Source of the DNA: G958296245 sp963664035
Lineage (GTDB): Bacteria; Chloroflexota; Dehalococcoidia; Lucifugimonadales; G958296245
Direction of reading: 5' to 3'
Length of the DNA stretch: 64,000 nt
NCBI GenBank assembly: GCA_963664035.2
Contig: OY760867.2
Location: forward strand, 806,001 to 870,000
The notes below the pieces were generated by a model. The model was not told the origin of the DNA and searched no databases. It saw only the letters and a list, made by a program, of their open reading frames with translations. A program made the translations under genes and the position numbers. Shown one piece after another: positions 58,121-64,000 of the stretch (position 1 is the first letter of the stretch; each line of letters starts with the position of its first letter).

Positions 58121-58492
58121 TCAGGCCTCCGGGCCGAGTCTTCGACCTGCAACTGCCCGCCTCGCTTGGGCGGCCCGGGTCAACTGCTCCATACGCGCTG
58201 TCTCCGAGTCGAGAACGCGCGCACCGAGGCCAGTGACCCTGTAGTAGCGGCGCCGCTCGTCGTCCAGCTCGGGGTCGGGCCGCTCGTCCGTCTCTTCGAT
58301 CAGCCTCGACTGCAACATTCGCTTGACCGTCCCGTAGAGCGTCCCGGGGCCCATCGTGACAGCGCCTTCGGTCAGGACCTCTACCTCGCTCATGATCGCG
58401 TAGCCGTGCTTTTCGCCGGTGGCCAGGGCCAACAGGATGTGGAGCTGCGCGACCGGGAGGGGAAGAAAGTCCGAGGGGTCTGGGTCCGTCAA
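58121..58492 (-). CDS. PadR-family transcriptional regulator
   Basis: The TTG at 58492, 10 bases after GGAGG, gives 123 residues. The winged helix is clear: PVAQLHILLALATGEKHGYA, GTLYGTVKRMLQSRLIEETD and YRVTGLGARVLDSE. It should bind the palindrome at 58522-58546 and repress its own operon, which also encodes a membrane protein and YbjQ. A longer reading to 58564 would run through the promoter and is rejected. Confidence 0.92.
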   Translation of the reverse strand: MTDPDPSDFLPLPVAQLHILLALATGEKHGYAIMSEVEVLTEGAVTMGPGTLYGTVKRMLQSRLIEETDERPDPELDDERRRYYRVTGLGARVLDSETARMEQLTRAAQARRAVAGRRLGPEA

Positions 58493-58521
58493 TTTGGAAT
58501 GGCCTCCAGTGTGACTGAACG

Positions 58522-58552
58522 CACTATATCGCACACGGATATAGTGTGTCAA
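58522..58552 (-). promoter_or_regulatory. PadR operator overlapping its promoter
   Basis: The inverted repeat CACTATATC-gcacacg-GATATAGTG spans 58522-58546. On the minus strand TTGACA (58552-58547) and TATAGT (58528-58523) are 18 bases apart, so the operator fills the spacer and -10 box. This arrangement predicts autorepression. Confidence 0.8.
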
Positions 58553-58599
58553 CCCCAGAGGCATGGGATGTCGGGCTGAAGACCCGTGGGCGGGACGGA

Positions 58600-59262
58600 C
58601 TACTCTTCGGAGTCCTCCGCGTCCTCGGCGGCGGCCTCCTCGCCCTCGGCCTCCTCGCCCTCTTCGAGCAGCTCTTCCTCTTCCGCCTCGGGCTCCTCCT
58701 CGATCCTTGGCCGGACCACGGTGGAAATCATCTGGCCGGGGTCTGCAAGTATCGTCACGTCAGCCGAGAGTGTGAGCGAGTCGACGCGGATCGTCTTGTC
58801 GAAGTCGTCGAGCCCGGAGACGTCCACGGTGAAAGACGCGGGGATGCGCATCGGCAGCGCCTCGACCAGGACGGAGTCCAGTGTCTGGAGCAGTGTGCCG
58901 CCTAGGTCGCGCGCCGCCGGCGCGACTCCTTCCAGGACGATGGGGACCTCGGCCCGAATCGACTGCGTAACGTCGACCCTCAGGAAATCGACGTGTAGGA
59001 TGTCCTCCGTGACGGGGTGCCGCTGCACCTCCTTCACGAAGCAGATGTTCTCGCCGCCGTCTCCGCCGACGTCGATGGAGATGGGGACGTTGGTTCCGGC
59101 CTGCGGCAGCAAGCGCCGCAGCACGGCGCCCTCGACCTGCATCGGAAGGGGTTCGGTGCCTGCGCCGAAGTAGTGTACGGGCACGAGTCCCTGCCGCCGC
59201 AGCCGTTTGACCTTCTTGCCTATTACGTCGCGGGGCGACAACTTTAGGGTCAGGTTATCCAT
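58600..59262 (-). CDS. rplY: 50S ribosomal protein L25/general stress protein Ctc
   Basis: The 220-residue product is the long Ctc form: an N-terminal L25 5S-rRNA-binding domain (LKLSPRDVIGKKVKRLRRQG, VHYFGAG) and the TL5 domain (residues 95-185). The last 35 residues form an almost pure Glu/Ala/Asp tail (EEEELLEEGEEAEGEEA). The tail is much like those on S17 and rpoA in this window. The ATG at 59262 follows a GACAGGTGGGG box. Confidence 0.93.
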   Translation of the reverse strand: MDNLTLKLSPRDVIGKKVKRLRRQGLVPVHYFGAGTEPLPMQVEGAVLRRLLPQAGTNVPISIDVGGDGGENICFVKEVQRHPVTEDILHVDFLRVDVTQSIRAEVPIVLEGVAPAARDLGGTLLQTLDSVLVEALPMRIPASFTVDVSGLDDFDKTIRVDSLTLSADVTILADPGQMISTVVRPRIEEEPEAEEEELLEEGEEAEGEEAAAEDAEDSEE

Positions 59263-59467
59263 CGCGTCCCCACCTGTCTTCCTTCCTGCAACACAAGGCC
59301 CCGAACCGTTCGGGGCCGCCGACTCGCATATTCTACCACAGCGGTGGGCGGACATATGCCTCTGCCTCAAGGCGGGAAGGGGCGGCTTGACCGCGTGTGC
59401 TAGAGTTCTCTCTTGCGGCTGGGGGTCGTCAAGCATCGCCCCCCACGTGAGGAGCAGGAGGACCGAA

Positions 59468-61264
59468 ATGGCTGATGGTCCGGCGCGGGCCGACGCGCTG
59501 ATACTGGGCGGAGAGGTCATCGACGGCAGCGGCTCGGAGCCGTTCGCCGCGGACGTGGCGGTCTCGGACGGCAGGATCGCGGCGGTCGGCAGCCTCGGCG
59601 CGTGGAGCGCGGCCCGCGTCATCCGCGCCGACGGCCTGTACGTCGCGCCGGGGTTCGTGGACATGCACACGCACTCGGAGCGCGGCCTGTACGTGCCCGA
59701 GCTCGCGCCGAGCCTGCCGTACCTGGCCCAGGGCGTCACGACGGTGGTGGGCGGCGCCGACGGCTACGGCTCGTGGCCGCTGCACGAGACGATGGAGGTC
59801 CACGCCGCGAAGCTGGAGCGCCAGGGCATCGGCGTGAACGCCGTGCTCATGGTGGGCGCCGGGCAGGTGCGCCGGCTGGTGATGGGCACGGAGGCGCGAC
59901 GCCCGACGGCCGGCGAGATGGAGGCCATGAAGCGCCGCGTCCGTGAGGCGATGGAGTGCGGCGCGTGGGGGCTGTCGTCGGGGCTGGAGTATCCCCCGGG
60001 CTGCCACGCGGACGCGGCGGAGGTCGCAGGGCTGGCAGCCGAGGCGGCCGCCCACGGCGGCATGTACCACACCCACATGCGCAGCGAGGGCGACGGCCTG
60101 CTGGAAGCCGTCGCCGAGGCCATCGCGATTACGGAGCGCTCCGGGGCCGTCGGCGTGCTGACCCACCTCAAGGCGGTGCACCGGCGCAACTGGGGGAAGG
60201 CGTCCCGCGCGCTGGAGATGATCGAGGAGGCCCGCGACCGGGGCGCCAGGGTGTACGCGGACCAGTACCCCTTCGCGGACGCCGAGGTGGTGCTGATACC
60301 GGAGGGCGCGTGGCTGCCGGCGGAGAGTTCCGCCGAGGCGCGCGGCGCGAGGCTGGCGGCGGCGCTGGAAACGGTCCCGGTCGCGGCGCTGCTGGAGCTA
60401 TACGCGGGGCTGGCCGCGCTGCCCTCCCTGGAGCCAGGCCGTCGGCGCTTCCTGGAGGCCCGGCCCGGGCTGCTGCGCGAGATGGTTGCGGGCGCGCTGG
60501 GCGCGGCGATGCCGTCCGAGGGTCGCGGCCTGATGGAGCTGGCGTCCTGGTACGGCGTACACAGGGGGCCGGGCAACCCCGAGGAGAGGGCGCGTTTCGC
60601 AAGACGGCTCGACGACCCGGACGACGGGGCGCGCACCAGGGCCATCGTGGCCGAGAACCTGGAGCAGTACGGCGGCGCCGAGCAGATCGCCATCGTGGAG
60701 TCGGCGCGCCCGGAGCTGGAGGGGCTGTCGCTGGCCGACGCGGCGGAAGAGATGGGCCTGTCCGTCGTGGACGCCGCGGTCCGGCTGGGCCTGGAAGACA
60801 CTCGGGCGATGGCGGACATCCTCTCGCGGGAAGAGATGGAAGAGATCATGAGCAGGGACTACGTCGCCACCGGTAGCGACGGCGACTACCCCTACTTCGG
60901 CGCAAGCATCGACCCGATGGGCATCACGCAGCACGTCCGCACCTACGCCACCTTCGCCGCGAAGCTGCGCCGGTACGCGCTGGACCGAGGGGTAGTATCG
61001 CTGCCGCACGCGATAAGGTCATTCACGGGCCTGCCCGCCGAGATCCTCGGCTGGAAGGACCGCGGCCTCGTCAGGAAGGGTTTCTGGGCGGACGTCGCCG
61101 TATTCGACCCCGCTACACTCGCGCCCCGGTCTACGCCACAGGACCTCCACCGCTACGGCGAGGGGATGAGATACGTGCTGGTCAACGGCCGCCTCGCCAT
61201 CGACGATGGGCGACCCGCCGAGGTCGGCGCCGGGCGTGTCCTGCGGATACAGGAGCGCCATTAA
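59468..61264 (+). CDS. N-acyl-D-amino-acid deacylase-family amidohydrolase
   Basis: The ATG at 59468 after AGGAGG gives 598 residues. It is an amidohydrolase with DALILGGEVIDGSGSEPFAA, the metal HxH in GFVDMHTHSERG, and later MYHTHMRSEGDG and LTHLKAVHRRNWG. The end has GRLAIDDGRPAEVGAGRVL. Closest known types are D-aminoacylases. It hydrolyses N-acyl-D-amino acids or related imides in the cytoplasm. It diverges from the L25 gene. Confidence 0.92.
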   Translation: MADGPARADALILGGEVIDGSGSEPFAADVAVSDGRIAAVGSLGAWSAARVIRADGLYVAPGFVDMHTHSERGLYVPELAPSLPYLAQGVTTVVGGADGYGSWPLHETMEVHAAKLERQGIGVNAVLMVGAGQVRRLVMGTEARRPTAGEMEAMKRRVREAMECGAWGLSSGLEYPPGCHADAAEVAGLAAEAAAHGGMYHTHMRSEGDGLLEAVAEAIAITERSGAVGVLTHLKAVHRRNWGKASRALEMIEEARDRGARVYADQYPFADAEVVLIPEGAWLPAESSAEARGARLAAALETVPVAALLELYAGLAALPSLEPGRRRFLEARPGLLREMVAGALGAAMPSEGRGLMELASWYGVHRGPGNPEERARFARRLDDPDDGARTRAIVAENLEQYGGAEQIAIVESARPELEGLSLADAAEEMGLSVVDAAVRLGLEDTRAMADILSREEMEEIMSRDYVATGSDGDYPYFGASIDPMGITQHVRTYATFAAKLRRYALDRGVVSLPHAIRSFTGLPAEILGWKDRGLVRKGFWADVAVFDPATLAPRSTPQDLHRYGEGMRYVLVNGRLAIDDGRPAEVGAGRVLRIQERH

Positions 61265-61303
61265 ACATGGATGGACAGGATAGACAGGATGAGGTAGCCA
61301 AGA

Positions 61304-61564
61304 CTAGGCGCTGGCTACCTCCGATATGACGGCATGGGCGTTCCACTCCCACTCTGGTTCGTCGAGCAGACCGTGCTCTCCCCTCTCACGAAGCTCTTGC
61401 GCCGCTTCACTCCAGCCTGAGCGCACAGTGGAGGCGCCTTCAATCATCAGGCCAGTGCCTACGACACTCAACACGACCTCATCCTCCAGGCCTGCTTCCT
61501 CGATGAGGGGCTTGGGTATGCGAATCCCCCGAGAATTGCCTATCCGTATGAGCCTAGTCTTCAT
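61304..61564 (-). CDS. AbrB/MazE-like antitoxin-type protein
   Basis: The 86-residue product begins with a SpoVT/AbrB swapped-hairpin domain (TRLIRIGNSRGIRIPKPLIE, GLEDEVVLSVVG) and continues with a variable helical tail. Such proteins are MazE-like antitoxins or transition-state regulators. The strand downstream of it (towards 61.2 kb) has no MazF/PemK toxin; the neighbouring genes are convergent. It may be an orphan. Confidence 0.85.
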   Translation of the reverse strand: MKTRLIRIGNSRGIRIPKPLIEEAGLEDEVVLSVVGTGLMIEGASTVRSGWSEAAQELRERGEHGLLDEPEWEWNAHAVISEVASA

Positions 61565-61636
61565 GACCTACCGCCCTCTATCAGGCATGGTCACAGTATA
61601 AGTACCGATACGCCCTCATTCAACACAGGAACCACG

Positions 61637-61759
61637 CCCAAATCCCCCACCTAAATGGCGGTGACGCTCTACGGCAAGGGGGAGGGCTGGTTTGAAACCA
61701 GCCCCTACGGGGTGATGGCCGATAGATATGGCTCTGAACCTGGAGGTGGTGGATTTGGG
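61637..61759. mobile_element. MITE-like inverted-repeat element, family A copy 2
   Basis: A 123-bp element with 16-bp terminal inverted repeats matching at 15 positions (CCCAAATCCCCCACCT left; right end reverse complement CCCAAATCCACCACCT). The hairpin GGGCTGGTTT-G-AAACCAGCCC is at 61685. The flanks share CACG, a possible 4-bp duplication. It aligns along its full length with the copy at 22639-22759. Confidence 0.8.
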
Positions 61760-61821
61760 CACGCTTGTCGGCCAACGCCAGCCGGTTTGCGCGTGGGGGG
61801 CGCAGGGGATAGACTGCGGCG

Positions 61822-63135
61822 ATGAAGACGGACGCAGAGGCCGCGTCGGGCGCCCGCGCCTCCGGCGGCGGACCTCCACCGCGTCAGCAAGGGCCCCCCG
61901 CGCCGGCGGCGCCGGCTGGGCGGAGGCTGGGCTCGGTGGGCACTTTCGCCTCGCTCCGCCACCGCGACTACGTGCTGCTGTGGGCCAGCATCATGCTGAT
62001 GATCGGCGGCTCCGAGATGGAGATCATCGCGCGGGGTTGGCTCGTCTACAAGCTGACCGGCTCGGCGACGATCCTCGGCATAGTGGCGGCGGGCATATCG
62101 ATGCCGCTGCTGGCGACGGCGCTGTTCGGGGGCGCGGTTGCCGACCGCTTCAACCGCAAGCGGCTGATCGTCCTCTACCCGCTCATCTCCACCAGCGTAT
62201 CGCTGCTGATCGCCGTCTCCATCACAACCGGGGTGGTCACGTGGCAGATACTGCTGGTCACGTCGATGATGCAGGGCATATCGTGGTCGTTCGCGTGGCC
62301 GGCGCGGCAGGCGCTGCTGCCCGAGCTGGTGGGCAAGGAGAAGCTGAGCAACGCGCTGGCGCTCAACTCGGCCGGAATGAGCGCCACCTCGCTCGCCGCG
62401 CCCGCCGCCGCCGGGTTTCTGTACGCCTTCATCGGCGCGGACGGCGTCTTCTACATCACCACGGCCATGGGCGCGGTCGCCATCTGTCTGACCTTCCTCA
62501 TCGGCGATCGGCCCAATCCGCGACGCAACCTGGGCGACAAGGTCTTCAACGAGATCAGGGCGGGCATGACGTACGTACTCGGCAGCCGGACCCTGCTCGT
62601 ACTCCTCGCGGTCGGCATCGTGACGGCGATGCTCACGTCCCCGTTCAGCTACCTGCTCCCCGTGATGGTCGTGGACGTGTACGAGCTCGAGTCTGAGTCC
62701 TACGGGCTGCTGGTGAGCGCGATGGGGTTGGGCGCGGTGATCAGCGGGCTCGTGGTCGCGTCCCTCGGACGCTGGCGGCGCGGCCTCATACTGGCCCTAG
62801 GCATCCTGGTGGCGGGCGCATGCATGATGCTCGTTTCGCTCATACCGATCTACGCGGCGGCGATCGTCATCCTGTGGTTCAAGGGCCTGGGTAGCTCTGG
62901 CCCGATGGCGCTCAAGCAGGCCCTCGTCATCGAGAACGTCGACGACCGCTTTCGCGGGCGAGTGATCAGCTTCATGTCGATGAACATGGGACTGACTCCG
63001 CTGGCCCTCATGCCCGCCGGGTTCCTGATCGACCGGCTCGGCGCCCGCATCGTCATCGGAATGCTCGCCGCCGTGACCCTGTCCGTCTTCGCCCTCCTGG
63101 TCACCACCCAGCGAAGGGTGGTCGCCCTGCAGTGA
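61822..63135 (+). CDS. MFS transporter (efflux type)
   Basis: The 437-residue product has twelve hydrophobic segments and begins with a Pro/Ala-rich cytoplasmic tail (residues 1-32). Motif A-like GGAVADRFNRKRLIVL follows TM2, and TM4-5 contain WPARQALLPELVG. This is the MFS_3 type used by enterobactin and drug exporters (EntS-like). Substrate unknown. Its stop overlaps the GrpB GTG (GTGA). Confidence 0.92.
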   Translation: MKTDAEAASGARASGGGPPPRQQGPPAPAAPAGRRLGSVGTFASLRHRDYVLLWASIMLMIGGSEMEIIARGWLVYKLTGSATILGIVAAGISMPLLATALFGGAVADRFNRKRLIVLYPLISTSVSLLIAVSITTGVVTWQILLVTSMMQGISWSFAWPARQALLPELVGKEKLSNALALNSAGMSATSLAAPAAAGFLYAFIGADGVFYITTAMGAVAICLTFLIGDRPNPRRNLGDKVFNEIRAGMTYVLGSRTLLVLLAVGIVTAMLTSPFSYLLPVMVVDVYELESESYGLLVSAMGLGAVISGLVVASLGRWRRGLILALGILVAGACMMLVSLIPIYAAAIVILWFKGLGSSGPMALKQALVIENVDDRFRGRVISFMSMNMGLTPLALMPAGFLIDRLGARIVIGMLAAVTLSVFALLVTTQRRVVALQ

Positions 63136-63725
63136 CCAGCAAAGAAAGTCCAAGGGAGCGCCAAGTGAGCACAGGCGACGATGATGGTTGGAGGTCGCTG
63201 GGCACCCAGGGCGCGCACATTGAGATAGTGGAGTACGATCCCGAATGGCCCCTAGTCTTTGAGCGTGAGGCAAAGGCCATCCTGGAGGAATGCAGTCCCT
63301 GGATCACCGACGTGCAACATATCGGCAGCACCTCAGCACCGGGCCTCTCCGCCAAGCCGATCCTGGACATGATGCCCTTAGCGGCCAGCACGGACGACGC
63401 CGCTAGAGCAGTGTCCAAAATGGAGGTGCTCGGGTACCTGTACCGTGGCGACAACGGAATCCCGGGGCGGTACTACTTCGACCGGGTCGTCGGTGGCCGC
63501 ACCGTCGCGCACGTCCACATGTTCCCAGTCCGGCATCCCGACGTCCAGAGACACCTGATCTTCCGCGACTATCTCAGATCCCATCCCGACGTTCTCCAGG
63601 ATTACGAACGACTGAAGCGGGCGCTCGCGTCGAAGTACCGGGACAACCGCCGAGCATATACCGACGAGAAGGCTGAGTTCATCAACTTGATCATCGAGAC
63701 CGCGATGTCACAACCCGCGGTTTAG
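63132..63725 (+). CDS. GrpB-family (UPF0157) protein
   Basis: A GTG overlapping the MFS stop gives 197 residues; a GTG at 63165 would trim 11 residues. GrpB features: EIVEYDPEWPLVFEREAKAI, VQHIGSTSAPGLSAKPILDM and RTVAHVHMFPVRHPDVQRHL. It has a nucleotidyltransferase fold with the GS...D pattern; its reaction is unknown. Codon use is less GC-biased than in the MFS gene. It is coupled with the MFS gene. Confidence 0.9.
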   Translation: MTSKESPRERQVSTGDDDGWRSLGTQGAHIEIVEYDPEWPLVFEREAKAILEECSPWITDVQHIGSTSAPGLSAKPILDMMPLAASTDDAARAVSKMEVLGYLYRGDNGIPGRYYFDRVVGGRTVAHVHMFPVRHPDVQRHLIFRDYLRSHPDVLQDYERLKRALASKYRDNRRAYTDEKAEFINLIIETAMSQPAV

Positions 63726-63745
63726 AGAGCGGAAAGGAGCGGCTC

Positions 63746-64000
63746 TTGATAAGGCACATAGCCAGCATCGCCGAGATCGTCGAGGACATGGCGGCCGCGG
63801 TCGCGTTCTACCGGGACGTGCTCGGCCTGGAGGTAGAATGGACGGAGGGCACGGGCTACGCGACCGCCAAGGTCGCGGGCGCGATGCACTTCGGCATCTG
63901 GAGCCGGGAGGAGGCGGCGCAGGCAACGCTGGGAGACAAGGCAGCCGCGTCCAGCATCCCGCTGGGCTTCACGGTAGAGTTCGAGGTAGACGAGGTGCGG
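63746..64000 (+). CDS. VOC-superfamily protein, N-terminal part
   Basis: A TTG at 63746 after AAAGGAG opens IRHIASIAEIVEDMAAAVAF and YRDVLGLEVEWTEGTGY, then MHFGIWSRE and LGFTVEFEVDEVR, a typical VOC beta-alpha-beta start. The frame is open to the window end (85 codons). It belongs to the glyoxalase/dioxygenase superfamily; substrate unknown. It may continue the MFS-grpB unit (20-base gap). Confidence 0.85.
   Translation, partial: MIRHIASIAEIVEDMAAAVAFYRDVLGLEVEWTEGTGYATAKVAGAMHFGIWSREEAAQATLGDKAAASSIPLGFTVEFEVDEVR

Overview
The window is about 64 kb of high-GC bacterial DNA with short gaps, many GTG/TTG starts and clear GGAGG-type ribosome binding sites. The ribosomal operon order, zinc-ribbon forms of S14, L24, L36 and S4, and a flexible catabolic gene set (LLM flavin enzymes, enolase-superfamily, PhyH dioxygenases, SDRs, amidohydrolases) fit Chloroflexota, most likely a Dehalococcoidia/SAR202-type lineage. 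That placement is inference from content, not from a phylogeny.

Region 1 (1-15.8 kb, all + strand) is the merged S10-spc-alpha ribosomal block: end of rpsS, rplV, rpsC, rplP, rpmC, rpsQ, rplN, rplX, rplE, rpsZ, rpsH, rplF, rplR, rpsE, rpmD, rplO, secY, adk, map, infA, rpmJ, rpsM, rpsK, an unrelated membrane-protein gene, rpsD, rpoA, rplQ, truA, rplM, rpsI. Many stops and starts overlap, implying translational coupling. Oddities are an S17 with an acidic tail of about 260 residues, an L5 with a basic N-terminal extension, and the membrane protein between rpsK and rpsD.

Region 2 (15.8-26.5 kb, mostly - strand) holds a DapA-family aldolase/lyase, a VOC protein, a compact promoter/leader-ORF/terminator unit, a small coiled-coil protein, cinA, a Nudix hydrolase, a MetE-like methyltransferase, a TPP enzyme, a decayed aspartic protease, a TlpA-type thioredoxin, an acyl-CoA dehydrogenase and a sortase.

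Region 3 (26.5-43.7 kb) holds a GH-like TIM-barrel protein, an SMC/OLD-type ATPase plus TOPRIM pair (possible defence module), two PIG-L-type proteins with altered HPDD motifs, three intact retropepsin-like aspartic protease genes (two a recent tandem duplicate), UDP-glucose dehydrogenase, a PhyH-HEAT fusion, NIPSNAP, a sialidase-like protein, a PHP protein, a 37-residue membrane peptide, an aminotransferase, a collagen-like lipoprotein, ispH, a ComB-like phosphatase and RidA.

Region 4 (43.7-48.2 kb) is the strangest part: a 916-residue membrane-anchored protein built of two kinds of internal repeats, followed directly by a tandem array of about ten 106-bp units, each carrying a 21-bp hairpin and a copy of the last codons of that gene. 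Two families of small inverted-repeat elements occur elsewhere: family A at 22.6 and 61.6 kb (the same hairpin as in the array) and family B at 36.0 and 38.9 kb, the latter with a clear 8-bp target duplication.

Region 5 (48.2-64 kb) is a catabolic cluster (enolase-superfamily, 2-hydroxyacid dehydrogenase, hydratase/FAH, cupin, LLM oxidoreductase, SDR, PhyH, zinc alcohol dehydrogenase), a CBS-HEPN protein, orphan antitoxin-like genes, a PadR regulator with an overlapping promoter/operator, a ribosomal L25/Ctc gene, a D-aminoacylase, an MFS exporter, GrpB and the start of a VOC gene. No tRNA, rRNA or CRISPR array was seen.
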